In this document: one piece after another, positions 8,658 to 17,640 of the stretch
Layout: every line of letters begins with the position of its first letter
Position numbering within the stretch: position 1 is the first letter of the stretch
Assembly: GCF_013414195.1 (NCBI RefSeq)
Contig: NZ_JAATTV010000008.1
Span: forward strand, 62,001-126,000
Source: Psychrobacter sp. BI730
GTDB lineage: Bacteria > Pseudomonadota > Gammaproteobacteria > Pseudomonadales > Moraxellaceae
Length of the DNA stretch: 64,000 bases
Direction of reading: 5' to 3'
Program-made: the position numbers and the translations under genes
Notes under the pieces: model-generated
What the model saw: only the letters and a program-made list of their open reading frames with translations
Told to the model about the DNA's origin: nothing
Databases searched by the model: none

Positions 8658-9566
8658 TTAATTAGGATTATATTCTCTCAACGCCGCAATACGGTCATCA
8701 AGCGTTGGGTGTGAACGGAATAGGTTGGCAATACTAAAGCCTTGCGTTTGTCCTGATGAGATCGCAAATGCTTTCATACTCTCAGGCATTTGATCTGGTC
8801 GCTGTGCAGAAGGACGAAGCGCATCAAGCGCCCTAATCATTTTTTCGCGGCTGGCCAATTTTGCGCCCATTTGATCCGCACGGAATTCACGTAAGCGTGA
8901 GAACCACATCACGATGGCAGATGCCAAAAATCCAAGTAAGATATCCATTACGATACTCGTAATAAAGTAACCAATACCTGGGCGGTCACTGGTATTTTTA
9001 AACACAGTACGATCAACGAAACTGCCTACAATACGTGCAAAGAACATTACAAAGGCATTTACGACCCCTTGAATGAGGGCAAGGGTTACCATATCACCGT
9101 TCGCCACATGACCAATCTCATGCGCCAATACTGCTTCGACTTCATCTTGATTCATATTTTGTAGTAGACCAGACGAAACCGCTACCAATGCTTTATTTTT
9201 ATTCCAGCCAGTCGCAAAGGCATTTGGCTGCGAATTATTAAAAATACCAACCTCAGGCATACCGATATTTACGTCTCGCGCTTGTTTGGCGACTGTATCA
9301 ACTAACCATTGCTCAGTAGCGGTGCGTGGCGATTCTATGACTACCGTACCAGTGGATCTTTTAGCCATCCACTTCGATATAAATAGCGACACCATCGAGC
9401 CGACCATACCGTAGATACCACACATAACGGCAAGGCTAATGTAGTTGAGACCACCTGCGCTGTGCACACCACCGATTCCAAAAAACCTCGATAAAATACC
9501 AAACACAATGCTAAATACCACAATCACTGCCAAGTTGGTTAATAAAAATAATCCAATACGCATCAT
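8658..9566 (-). CDS. htpX: Membrane protease HtpX
   Basis: HtpX is an inner-membrane M48 zinc endopeptidase that helps FtsH clear damaged membrane proteins. The protein has two N-terminal membrane segments (about 4-26 and 43-64), the metal motif H-E-I-G-H at 149-153, two further hydrophobic segments (about 160-220) and the downstream glutamate in R-E-F-R-A-D. The length of 302 residues is typical. The start is an ATG-ATG doublet with GGAAG upstream. Expression in relatives is controlled by envelope stress, but no such site was recognised here. Confidence 0.97.
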   Translation of the reverse strand: MMRIGLFLLTNLAVIVVFSIVFGILSRFFGIGGVHSAGGLNYISLAVMCGIYGMVGSMVSLFISKWMAKRSTGTVVIESPRTATEQWLVDTVAKQARDVNIGMPEVGIFNNSQPNAFATGWNKNKALVAVSSGLLQNMNQDEVEAVLAHEIGHVANGDMVTLALIQGVVNAFVMFFARIVGSFVDRTVFKNTSDRPGIGYFITSIVMDILLGFLASAIVMWFSRLREFRADQMGAKLASREKMIRALDALRPSAQRPDQMPESMKAFAISSGQTQGFSIANLFRSHPTLDDRIAALREYNPN

Positions 9567-9787
9567 GATGCTAACTTCCTATTTACAATGTCGGTATGGC
9601 CTCGATAGATAGTTATCTAAGAGGTTTGTTTGTTATGATAGATTTTACTGTGATTTTGACTGTAATGTCAGACAAAATAGCTTTTTATAAGTAGTGACAG
9701 GGATAGGGTGTTTATTTTGGGGAATGCCGTACAATACCTGACTGGTTTTAGCAGGTTAGAAAAGTAGTAGATGAGGAGTAGTGATTT

Positions 9788-10120
9788 TTGACAGAATTAA
9801 AGACGGTTGGGCTATTTGCGCTTACTGCATTGGCTGAGATTGCAGGATGTTATCTGCCTTATCTGTGGCTGCGAGAAGGCAAGTCAATCTGGCTGCTGAT
9901 ACCTGGTGCGCTGAGCTTAGTCGCGTTTGTTTGGCTGCTGTCATTACACCCAACTGCTGCGGGCAGGGTCTATGCGGCATATGGTGGCGTTTATATATGT
10001 ATGGCGATTTTGTGGTTGTGGACGGTCAATGGTATACGACCAACCATGTGGGACATAGTGGGTTCGGTAGTTGCGCTATTAGGAATGGCGATTATTATGT
10101 TTGCGCCGCGCGGAGCTTAA
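9788..10120 (+). CDS. YnfA/UPF0060 family small membrane protein
   Basis: This 110-residue protein has four predicted membrane segments and matches the UPF0060 (YnfA) family of small-multidrug-resistance-like proteins: [15 protein letters not shown] near the N-terminus and A-A-Y-G-G-V-Y-I in the middle. The start is TTG at 9788, supported by GAGGAG nine bases upstream; a nearer GTG at 9781 is in another frame. No transport substrate is established for the family. Confidence 0.9.
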   Translation: MTELKTVGLFALTALAEIAGCYLPYLWLREGKSIWLLIPGALSLVAFVWLLSLHPTAAGRVYAAYGGVYICMAILWLWTVNGIRPTMWDIVGSVVALLGMAIIMFAPRGA

Positions 10121-10173
10121 TCAAAACCTAAGCTCAATTAAAGACAGTGCTTAGCTAAAGGCCAATGACGAAC

Positions 10174-10212
10174 CAAAAAAAATACCAATCGAACGGTTAG
10201 GTCAGATTGGCA
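10174..10212 (-). terminator. Intrinsic terminator for the small Lys-rich gene
   Basis: On the minus strand CCAATC pairs with GATTGG across a 14-base loop, followed by TATTTTTTTT (complement of 10175-10184). It lies just downstream of the small basic ORF, which supports that ORF being a real transcription unit. Confidence 0.7.
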
Positions 10213-10229
10213 TATTAGTCTATCGATTA

Positions 10230-10355
10230 TTAATGTTTGCCTAAGATGCTACCGTTGTCGTCTTTCTTGGCTTGTTTGGCAGCTTTCTTCTCTTTAGCAG
10301 TCAAAAGGGGCTTTTTCTTAACATTCTTCTTGCTGTCTTGACCTTTGCTCATCAT
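10230..10355 (-). CDS. Small Lys-rich conserved-looking protein
   Basis: A 41-codon ORF (40 residues if the second ATG at 10352 is used) encodes a very basic, charged peptide with M-S-K-G-Q-D-S-K-K-N at its start, a K-K-A-A-K-Q-A-K-K-D core and a G-S-I-L-G-K-H end. AAAAGGAAAC precedes the ATG-ATG start and a good terminator follows the stop, so it is likely expressed. I recall similar tiny proteins in Moraxellaceae but no assigned function. The charge suggests nucleic acid or ribosome contact, which is only inference. Confidence 0.7.
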   Translation of the reverse strand: MMSKGQDSKKNVKKKPLLTAKEKKAAKQAKKDDNGSILGKH

Positions 10356-10703
10356 CGTTTCCTTTTTTACAGCACACTACTCATTACGCAAAGTTAAGCG
10401 AATTCAAGACAGTGTGAATACAGCTAACATAGCTGTTTACTGAATAGAGTATAGGCTTAAGCTTTAGTAATAGATAGCGCTCGCACAATTCGTCTACGAT
10501 TCAAGTATCATTCAAATCCTTTATGTTTACGGTCAGTCCTAGTTTACCAATTGATTCGTTCAATCAATCATTGTATTAATAAGTGCTTACTTACGGATAC
10601 ATGGCGATTTGCTATAATGCGTCATAAACCGATTCATAAACGCGGTAAACTCTTATTTATTAACATTTAGCACCATAGTGCTTACTGTTTTGGTCAAATT
10701 ATT
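10356..10703. other. Divergent intergenic region upstream of queD
   Basis: This is 348 bases between the small basic gene and queD. It holds a TATAAT extended -10 near 10613 that serves queD. I found no further ORF, RNA gene or repeat. Confidence 0.5.
10591..10618 (+). promoter_or_regulatory. Putative promoter of queD-tsaE-mutL
   Basis: TGCTATAAT forms an extended -10 (TATAAT 10613-10618). TTACGG at 10591-10596 is a poor -35 with 16-base spacing. The ATG of queD is 85 bases downstream. Confidence 0.5.
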
Positions 10704-11321
10704 ATGCGTATTCGTAAACTATTCAAATTTGAAAATGCTCACATCGTTCGTAACTGTAGTTCTGAGCGTTGTAAGCACTCGATTCATGGCCACAGCTATC
10801 AGATTGAGCTGATCCTTGAGGCCACTCGTTTAGACCATGGGCAAATGGTTTATGACTTTGGTTTGCTAAAATCTTCTATCAAAGACATTATCGATAGCTT
10901 TGATCATGCTATTTGTTTTTGGAACAAAGATGATCCTGAGTATGTCGCAGCGTGTAAGAAATTTAGCGCACGTTGGATAAGCCTACCAGTTTCACCATCG
11001 GCAGAGCAGTTTTCACGAGTGATATTTTTTTGGGCACAAGAAATACTACGTCAGACACAAATGCAAAATGGTGAAGCAGATGTCAGCGTGTACTCAGTAA
11101 TTGCCCATGAGACGGCGACAGGGTATGCGCAGTGTTTTGCTGATGATGTTGCAAACGATCAAATGGGTAAACTAGTTCTAGAAAATTTTGAATTCAGTGA
11201 GCAGGTTCGTGCTGAGTGGACTGACTCTGAGCTGTATGCCAAACTGATTCGCGGTGAAAGCTTTATCAATCCAACTGTGACCATGCAGGTACAGACAGAG
11301 CAGGTTCAGTCTGATGTGTGA
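10704..11321 (+). CDS. queD: 6-carboxytetrahydropterin synthase-like protein (QueD/PTPS family)
   Basis: QueD converts dihydroneopterin triphosphate to 6-carboxy-tetrahydropterin in queuosine synthesis. Zinc ligands fit H13, H28 and H30 (F-E-N-A-H and H-S-I-H-G-H), Cys23 (in E-R-C-K-H) is a candidate for the active-site Cys, and Y-D-F-G-L-L-K and D-H-A-I match the family core. At 205 residues it is longer than E. coli QueD (about 120) and resembles the longer class in Moraxellaceae and Pseudomonas, so the exact reaction is less certain than the fold. The RBS is weak. Its last codons overlap tsaE by eight bases. Confidence 0.85.
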   Translation: MRIRKLFKFENAHIVRNCSSERCKHSIHGHSYQIELILEATRLDHGQMVYDFGLLKSSIKDIIDSFDHAICFWNKDDPEYVAACKKFSARWISLPVSPSAEQFSRVIFFWAQEILRQTQMQNGEADVSVYSVIAHETATGYAQCFADDVANDQMGKLVLENFEFSEQVRAEWTDSELYAKLIRGESFINPTVTMQVQTEQVQSDV

Positions 11322-11844
11322 TGGTCAATCTATAGAAAATAGCAAATACTTAAAGACTCTGATACTAAACTCTGAGCAAGATACTCAAGCATTGGCTGAG
11401 CAATTAGCGACATTACCACTGACAGGTAGCGTGTGGCTGGCAGGGGACTTGGGCGCTGGTAAAACGACATTGACGCGTTATTGGTTACAAGCGCTTGGTC
11501 ATACAGGTGCGGTAAAAAGTCCAACCTATACCTTGGTTGAGCCTTATAGTATTCAGCGAAAAGATGGTTCGATCAAGCCAGTTTATCATGCAGATTTATA
11601 TCGTCTCCAAGATCCAGAAGAACTGTCTTTTATTGGATTTGACGAGTATCTGGATGAGCCTGAAGCATTAGTCATCATCGAATGGGCTAGCCGTGCTGAT
11701 AGCTATCTTCCGCCGCCCACGTTATTTATCGATATGACTCAAAGTGTAAGCGATGATAACGGCACTGAAGCTCGCCAAGTGCAGTTGAGACTGTCAAAGG
11801 CAGGCCAAGCGCAGGGCTTGGATCTATCGCAACTTGACATCTAA
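11314..11844 (+). CDS. tsaE: tRNA threonylcarbamoyladenosine biosynthesis ATPase TsaE
   Basis: TsaE is the ATPase that works with TsaB-TsaD to place t6A on position 37 of ANN-reading tRNAs. The Walker A motif G-D-L-G-A-G-K-T-T is at residues 44-52, followed by S-P-T-Y-T-L-V and the H-A-D-L-Y-R-L and I-E-W-A segments typical of the family. The ATG at 11314 lies inside the end of queD, so the two are probably translationally coupled. The 176-residue length is slightly above average, with extra N- and C-terminal residues. Confidence 0.95.
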   Translation: MCDGQSIENSKYLKTLILNSEQDTQALAEQLATLPLTGSVWLAGDLGAGKTTLTRYWLQALGHTGAVKSPTYTLVEPYSIQRKDGSIKPVYHADLYRLQDPEELSFIGFDEYLDEPEALVIIEWASRADSYLPPPTLFIDMTQSVSDDNGTEARQVQLRLSKAGQAQGLDLSQLDI

Positions 11845-11897
11845 ACGAATATCTAAATTATACCAATCGCTACTTTCCAAAAATATGACATCTATCA

Positions 11898-13682
11898 ATG
11901 CCAGATAATCATTCTAATACCCGCATTAAAAAACTATCGCCGTTGCTGATCAATCAATTAGCAGCAGGTGAAGTGGTGACACGTCCAGCAGCAGTGGTCA
12001 AAGAGTTGCTCGAAAATGCTATCGATGCTGGTGCGACCAATGTTGAAGTGCGCATCACTCAAGGCGGTATGGGTTTGATTGAAGTGGTAGATAATGGGTT
12101 GGGTATTCATCCTGATGACATGGTTATGGCCATTACTCGTCATGCGACCAGTAAGGTTGCTGACGTTGCTAATTTGCATGGTATTACGACGTTGGGTTTT
12201 CGCGGTGAAGCATTAGCGGCGATGGCTGCTGTCTCGCGTTTAACCTTAACCAGTAGTCATGATGAGAGCGGTATTGGTCGTCAATTACAGGTCGCTGGCG
12301 TATTAGATGATACACCGAAACTGTTACCAGTTGTTCATAACCGCGGTACTACGATTGTCGTAAAAGATTTGTATTTCAATGTACCTGCCCGCCGAGGCAA
12401 CCTAAAATCTATTGCTACTGAATTCGGTCATATCGAAACGATTGTCCGAGAAGTCGCACTGGCGCGTGCCGATGTTGCTTTGACACTTTTTCATGACAAT
12501 AAGCAACGTCTATCATTATCTGCAAGTGCTACGAGTATTAGTGGTAATAATGACAGCCATTTGCCATTGCCGCGTCTAGAACAAGCGACTGGTATGGCAT
12601 TGACAGATAATGCATTAGCAATATCGATAGATTTGTCGAGTTTGGTACAGTCGTCTGTAGCGTACGATGATAGCAATGTTAATCGAGCAGCGATTAGTGG
12701 TTGGTTATGGCCGCTACATCATGATAAATCTGACTTACCAAAGCTGCTCTATGTAAATGGCAGACTGGTAAAAGAAGCGTTGATTAGCAATCAAATACGT
12801 CAACTGGCACAAGGTGCGCAGCTAGCAGGTATGGGGTATGCACTGTATTTTGATTTGCCAACCCAATGGTTAAATATCAATGTGCATCCATCTAAACAGC
12901 GTATCAAAATCAGTCCATTGAATAATATTATGGCGCACTTAGGCCATACAGTTCGTAAGCAGTTGAAAACGATTGATGTAGCTAAGTTTGGGCTTGGAAT
13001 TGATTCTGCATCTGCGTCCGTAGCGATGACAGAAACTGACAACCAATACAAATCTGTGGAATGGGCAAATAATAATGCTTCTGAAGGTCGTTCGTCTGAA
13101 ATGCCCATCTCAAGTAGTCAGTCTAGCAATAACCAAAGGCAGAATAATCAAGTAGAATCTACTAGACAGTCTTATCAGTCTACTGCAAACCAATCATCTT
13201 CAAATAATCTTTCATTGCAAGAGTCAGTGCGATCTTATATCAATGAGCGATCAGACCAAAGTAACAATAGTAACAACAGCACGTCGCATTATTCTGATGG
13301 AGCAACTACCTCTGCATCTTTACCAATTTGCTTAGATATTATTGAAAACGTAGAAACTATTGGTATTGACTCAAGCACAGAGGATAGAAGTCTACCTTGG
13401 CTGTTATTTTATCACCAAGGGCAGTGTGTACTGATAAGTGCTAAAGATTGGCAGCTTAAACTAAGCCAGTTATTTGAATCACTTACTTCTAGTCAGCAAG
13501 TATTCAAAAAAGATAGATTACCAAGCAGTGCTACTGAGTTTAATCAGCAACTTATGACGGTCAATACGCAAATGTCTGCGCAAGATTCAATGGTTTTCGT
13601 GAATGATCTTGCTGAAATAATCATGAACAATGCTATTAAAGCGATAGATAGTCATCGCTTAGTAAAGCTAATGCTATCCTGA
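11898..13682 (+). CDS. mutL: DNA mismatch repair protein MutL
   Basis: MutL couples MutS mismatch recognition to downstream repair. The N-terminal GHKL ATPase is complete: E36 in K-E-L-L-E-N-A-I-D-A-G, D-N-G-L-G at 65-69, and G-F-R-G-E-A-L at 100-106. Residues about 380-480 are a Ser/Asn/Gln-rich linker. The remaining C-terminal domain is only about 100 residues, against roughly 180 in E. coli MutL, so part of the dimerisation domain appears missing or strongly diverged. No endonuclease motif is present. The order tsaE-mutL-miaA-hfq matches the gammaproteobacterial operon. Confidence 0.95.
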   Translation: MPDNHSNTRIKKLSPLLINQLAAGEVVTRPAAVVKELLENAIDAGATNVEVRITQGGMGLIEVVDNGLGIHPDDMVMAITRHATSKVADVANLHGITTLGFRGEALAAMAAVSRLTLTSSHDESGIGRQLQVAGVLDDTPKLLPVVHNRGTTIVVKDLYFNVPARRGNLKSIATEFGHIETIVREVALARADVALTLFHDNKQRLSLSASATSISGNNDSHLPLPRLEQATGMALTDNALAISIDLSSLVQSSVAYDDSNVNRAAISGWLWPLHHDKSDLPKLLYVNGRLVKEALISNQIRQLAQGAQLAGMGYALYFDLPTQWLNINVHPSKQRIKISPLNNIMAHLGHTVRKQLKTIDVAKFGLGIDSASASVAMTETDNQYKSVEWANNNASEGRSSEMPISSSQSSNNQRQNNQVESTRQSYQSTANQSSSNNLSLQESVRSYINERSDQSNNSNNSTSHYSDGATTSASLPICLDIIENVETIGIDSSTEDRSLPWLLFYHQGQCVLISAKDWQLKLSQLFESLTSSQQVFKKDRLPSSATEFNQQLMTVNTQMSAQDSMVFVNDLAEIIMNNAIKAIDSHRLVKLMLS

Positions 13683-13749
13683 ATATCTGAAAATAATTAC
13701 AACATCTTAAAGCAGTTAAACCAATCGATATCTGAGTTATCCATATATT

Positions 13750-14931
13750 ATGAAAGGCCACTTTATGCAACATTCGTCTGATAGCCTACCTCACAAACTG
13801 ACGGATAACAGCGTGGTTTGTCTTATGGCACCAACTGCTAGCGGCAAGACGTCACTAGCGTACGAGCTATACGATACAGATTGTTTTGAATTAATCTCAG
13901 TGGACTCAGCACTGATATATCGTGATATGAATATTGGCACAGCCAAGCCAACAGCGGCTGAGTTGGCGCGTTATCCACATCATTTGGTCGATATCGTTGA
14001 TCCTATGCAAAGCTATAGTGTGGCTGAGTTTGTCAGTGACGTTGCCCGTCTTATTGACGAATGTCATAGAAATGGCAAGATACCATTATTAGTAGGCGGC
14101 ACCATGATGTATTACATGGCGCTACTCGATGGGTTGTCTCCTGTGCCCGATAGCGATGACAGCGTACGGGCGCGCGTAGAGCAGTGGCGTCAAGAGGAAG
14201 GTATTAGCGCTCTATATGATTATTTGGGTAGTATAGACCCTATAAGCCATGAGCGTTTGAATGCTACTGATACTCAGCGTATCACGCGAGCAATTGAGGT
14301 CTACCTACAAACAAATATTCCAATAAGTGACTGGCAGCGCAAGCCAAAGCAAGCCCTAGCCCACAACCCAGAGCAGCAGTGGCACGCGCTATCGGTAATG
14401 CCAGATCGTTCATGGCTACATAATCGTATCGAACAACGTCTAGATATCATGTGGAATGAAGGGCTAGTGGCTGAAGTCATAGACTTACTAAAAAAGTATC
14501 CGCTCACGCCTAATATGCCTTCGATGCGCTGTGTGGGCTACAGGCAAGTACTAGAATACTTGGTGCATATTGAGCATCCGATATTTGATGAGACTCATCT
14601 GGATAAAACTCAATTTTATGAAGCTTTTGGAAAGCATACAGCTGTCAACGGAGAAAAAGAAATCTCAGATAATGTTGCTCAGTCAGCTACTCAACCAAAT
14701 ATGGCTAACCAAGAGACCGAGGCGCTTGCTTGTCAGGAAATGCAAAATAAGGCATTATATGCTACAAGACAGCTAGCAAAACGTCAGTACACATGGCTGA
14801 GAAAAGTAATGCAATTGCCTAGCGCATCATCGAATGGGACAGTAGAGTTTGAGAGCGGGGCTGATGCTAGCAGTCGTATGATATTGCAAACGTTTAAAAC
14901 CATGGCCGAAGCACGAGAGTACTTGTCTTAA
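13750..14931 (+). CDS. miaA: tRNA dimethylallyltransferase MiaA
   Basis: MiaA adds the isopentenyl group to A37 of UNN-reading tRNAs. The P-loop A-P-T-A-S-G-K-T is at residues 28-35, followed by D-S-A-L-I-Y-R-D-M-N-I-G-T-A-K-P and V-G-G-T-M-M-Y-Y. The C-terminal T-R-Q-L-A-K-R-Q-Y-T-W-L-R motif is intact. At 393 residues it is about 80 longer than E. coli MiaA, mostly because of an acidic, Gln/Asn-rich insert near residues 275-335. The start may be ATG 13750 or ATG 13765. hfq follows, as in E. coli. Confidence 0.95.
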   Translation: MKGHFMQHSSDSLPHKLTDNSVVCLMAPTASGKTSLAYELYDTDCFELISVDSALIYRDMNIGTAKPTAAELARYPHHLVDIVDPMQSYSVAEFVSDVARLIDECHRNGKIPLLVGGTMMYYMALLDGLSPVPDSDDSVRARVEQWRQEEGISALYDYLGSIDPISHERLNATDTQRITRAIEVYLQTNIPISDWQRKPKQALAHNPEQQWHALSVMPDRSWLHNRIEQRLDIMWNEGLVAEVIDLLKKYPLTPNMPSMRCVGYRQVLEYLVHIEHPIFDETHLDKTQFYEAFGKHTAVNGEKEISDNVAQSATQPNMANQETEALACQEMQNKALYATRQLAKRQYTWLRKVMQLPSASSNGTVEFESGADASSRMILQTFKTMAEAREYLS

Positions 14932-15258
14932 GGTGCAATGATAGCTAACACAATTAGTTTCAAAAATTGACATAGATAGCTGTTATAATTTGGCTCAGTG
15001 CGTTGAGCATTGTTATGATGTCTGGTTTATAGACTTTTGTAGATAGAAATTATTAACGAAACAACTAGTTACTTAATTATTTACAATAATAACGTATTCG
15101 CGATAAAGTGGAATCACTTAAGAGCAACGAATATTTATTTAGATACGTTTTATAAAGAAAACACCTTATTGTATCTACCTTTTAGCCATTATAATTAAAT
15201 TAACACTTAAAATAATTGGCACTCAAAACATAACTATATAATATTTAGGAGAGATTTC
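14932..15258 (+). promoter_or_regulatory. hfq promoter and long AT-rich leader
   Basis: TGTTATAAT at 14981-14989 is an extended -10; TTCAAA at 14959-14964 is a possible -35. This would give a leader of about 263 bases that is rich in A and U and contains a second TATAAT at 15190-15195 closer to the gene. In E. coli Hfq binds its own leader and represses it; the A/U-rich leader here would suit that, but it is inference. No other ORF or RNA gene is seen. Confidence 0.5.
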
Positions 15259-15786
15259 ATGTCAAAAGGACAAACTTTACAAGATCCGTTCTTGAACTCG
15301 CTGCGCAAAGATCGCATTCCTGTCTCTATTTTTTTGGTAAATGGTATTAAATTACAAGGCCAAATTGAATCATTTGATCAATATGTTGTTCTCCTGAAAA
15401 ATACAGTGAGCCAAATGGTATATAAGCACGCTATTTCAACAGTCGTGCCAGCACGTAATCCACGTAGTAGCACAACGACAGGTACAAGTGCTCAGCCTCA
15501 GAGCGCAGCACCGACTGGATATCAAGGCGGTGGCTTTGAACGTGGTAGCAACCCTGTTGCTGGCGGCTTTGAAGAACGTGGTTTTGCATCGAGTCGTAGT
15601 GGATTTAATCGCGGTGGTTTTAGCCAAGGTCAGGATCGTGGTTTTGAACGCGGTAGCTTCGGTCAAGGACAAGAGCGCGGGTTTGAGCGTGGTGGTTTTG
15701 GTCAAGATCGTGGGTTTGATGCCACGGCAGATAATACAGGCTTTGAAGATAAGCCAAACGACGGTTCTAATGATAGCAACAGCTAA
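15259..15786 (+). CDS. hfq: RNA chaperone Hfq with long Gly-rich C-terminal tail
   Basis: Hfq forms a hexameric ring that pairs small RNAs with mRNAs. The Sm-like core is residues 1-70, with the proximal-face [11 protein letters not shown] (Q8) and the Sm2 motif Y-K-H-A-I-S at 55-60. After residue 75 comes a tail of about 100 residues made of Gly, Phe, Arg, Glu and Gln with repeated F-E-R-G and G-F-G-Q units, typical of Moraxellaceae Hfq and absent from E. coli. TTAGGAGAG is a strong RBS. A terminator follows the gene. Confidence 0.97.
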   Translation: MSKGQTLQDPFLNSLRKDRIPVSIFLVNGIKLQGQIESFDQYVVLLKNTVSQMVYKHAISTVVPARNPRSSTTTGTSAQPQSAAPTGYQGGGFERGSNPVAGGFEERGFASSRSGFNRGGFSQGQDRGFERGSFGQGQERGFERGGFGQDRGFDATADNTGFEDKPNDGSNDSNS

Positions 15787-15844
15787 CTCATTGCCATAAT
15801 CGAGCATGTTGTCTAGAAAATATTAAGACATGATTTATTCGTTT

Positions 15845-15873
15845 AAAACCTGCTGATATAGTGGGTTTTTTTT
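15845..15873 (+). terminator. Intrinsic terminator after hfq
   Basis: AAACCTGCT pairs with AGTGGGTTT (two G-U pairs) around a five-base loop, followed by a run of T. Confidence 0.8.
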
Positions 15874-16003
15874 GTATAGCTAGCAGCAAGCTCTTTATTC
15901 AGTATAAAGCACTATATTAGTGTAGATTTTGTAGACTATTACTAATATGAAACATAGTGTAGTAAAATAGCGTATTGATTCATTATAAAAATAGAGCGGA
16001 TTC

Positions 16004-16996
16004 ATGAGTGATACCAAAAACAACTTAACCCATGAGCAATTTATTACCACTGCTATCGAGGCCATTAACACAGAGATATCTGCGTTAGCACTACTAACAG
16101 AGCAGATTGACGACAGATTTGCCCAAGCATGTGACATCATCCTGACTTGTAAGGGTCGAGTGGTAGTCACGGGCATGGGCAAATCAGGGCTAATTGGACG
16201 CAAGATTGCAGCGACCTTTGCCTCAACTGGTACGCCTGCTTTTTTTATGCATCCTGGTGAAGCAGGGCATGGCGATTTGGGTATGCTTGTAAAAGGTGAT
16301 GTGCTGCTTGCTATTTCAAACTCAGGTGAGTCAGATGAAATCAAGATGCTATTGCCAGTGGTCAAACATCTAAATATCCCTCTCATCAGTATCAGTCGTG
16401 ATAAGCGCGGTATGCTACCGCGAGCAGCTGACATTGTATTAACGCTAGGTCAATCGCAAGAGGCTTGTCCACTTAATCTAGCGCCTACCTCCAGTACGAC
16501 AGCTACTTTAGCGCTCGGAGATGCATTGGCGGTTGCTTTAGTACACGCACGTAATTTCACTTCTGAAGATTTTGCATTATCGCATCCTGCTGGTGCCTTG
16601 GGTCGTCAGCTATTGACGCGTGTTGAAGATTTGATGCACACCAATTCAGAAGACTTGCCTTTGATTCATCAGCAAGCCCCATTGCAACAAGCTTTATTTA
16701 CCATGTCTGCTGGGCGATTGGGCATGACAGTAGTGACTGATGATAACAATAAGGTCGTCGGTGTGTTCACAGATGGTGACTTGCGCCGAGGGTTAGAAAA
16801 AGGTATCGATCTACAAACGCCAATGCATGAAGTAATGGTCAGCAATCCACGCCATATCAGTAAAACGATGCGTGCGTCAGATGCGCTAAGTGTTATGAAT
16901 GAGAGTGGTATTAGCCAGTTATTGATTATTGATGATGAAGGTCGTTTAGAAGCTATTATTACCGTGCATGATTTGCTGCAAGCTGGGGTCAAATAA
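16004..16996 (+). CDS. kdsD: Arabinose-5-phosphate isomerase
   Basis: KdsD converts ribulose-5-phosphate to arabinose-5-phosphate, the first step to Kdo. The SIS isomerase domain (about 1-200) contains G-M-G-K-S-G-L-I-G-R-K and the S-N-S-G-E-S-D-E motif; two CBS domains follow (about 210-330). The 330-residue length is standard. It heads a compact row with kdsC, lptC, lptA and lptB, linking Kdo synthesis with LPS transport. Confidence 0.96.
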   Translation: MSDTKNNLTHEQFITTAIEAINTEISALALLTEQIDDRFAQACDIILTCKGRVVVTGMGKSGLIGRKIAATFASTGTPAFFMHPGEAGHGDLGMLVKGDVLLAISNSGESDEIKMLLPVVKHLNIPLISISRDKRGMLPRAADIVLTLGQSQEACPLNLAPTSSTTATLALGDALAVALVHARNFTSEDFALSHPAGALGRQLLTRVEDLMHTNSEDLPLIHQQAPLQQALFTMSAGRLGMTVVTDDNNKVVGVFTDGDLRRGLEKGIDLQTPMHEVMVSNPRHISKTMRASDALSVMNESGISQLLIIDDEGRLEAIITVHDLLQAGVK

Positions 16997-17073
16997 GGTT
17001 TGTGAGTTGCCGTTGAAATAGTTAAGCTATATAGAATAACGCTTCGAAAATAAATATTAAAAAGAGACAAATA

Positions 17074-17640
17074 ATGCAGGACTTGATACAGAAAGCCGGA
17101 CAAGTAAAACTATTGGTCATGGATGTTGATGGTATTTTATCCAATGGTCAAATTATCTATGATGCTAATGGTGTTGAGACCAAAGCGTTCTCAGTACATG
17201 ATGGTGTGGGTGTTAAGTCGTTAGCACGCTACGGTATTTTGACAGCCATTATTACCGGCCGTAGTAGTGCGATGGTGAATAAGCGAGCAGCAGAAATGGG
17301 CGTTAACCATGTGGTGCAAGGCCGTGATGATAAATTAATCGCATTAAACGAGCTGCTATCGTCTTTAGATCCTGCCCTGAATATCACTGCTGCCGACTGT
17401 GCCTATATGGGCGATGATTTACCGGATATCAAAGCAATGCAAACAGTAGGATTCGCGGCAACCGTACCTAACGCGCATGCTGAAGTTATCAAGCGCAGTG
17501 ACATGGTAACGACTCGTGCTGGCGGTACTGGTGCAGTGCGCGAGATATGTGACCTTATTTTAAAAGGTCATGGACATTATCAAGACTTTATCGCGCATTA
17601 CACGCTTGATGAGGCGCAAACTCAGGATAAACAGTCGTGA
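17074..17640 (+). CDS. kdsC: 3-deoxy-D-manno-octulosonate 8-phosphate phosphatase
   Basis: KdsC dephosphorylates Kdo-8-phosphate. It is a capless HAD phosphatase: the nucleophile motif M-D-V-D-G (D17 and D19), the second motif T-G-R-S-S, and G-D-D-L-P-D for the metal-binding acids. The 188-residue length is typical of the tetrameric KdsC. Its stop codon overlaps the GTG start of lptC (GTGA), implying coupled translation. Confidence 0.96.
   Translation: MQDLIQKAGQVKLLVMDVDGILSNGQIIYDANGVETKAFSVHDGVGVKSLARYGILTAIITGRSSAMVNKRAAEMGVNHVVQGRDDKLIALNELLSSLDPALNITAADCAYMGDDLPDIKAMQTVGFAATVPNAHAEVIKRSDMVTTRAGGTGAVREICDLILKGHGHYQDFIAHYTLDEAQTQDKQS

Noticed and set aside
14967..14972. TTGACA near the hfq promoter taken as -35
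   Set aside because: Only 11 bases lie between it and TATAAT, too short for sigma70; an extended -10 is more likely.
15436..15807. Long antisense ORF over hfq
   Set aside because: It is produced by the repetitive Gly/Arg codons of the hfq tail read backwards; no RBS and no family resemblance.
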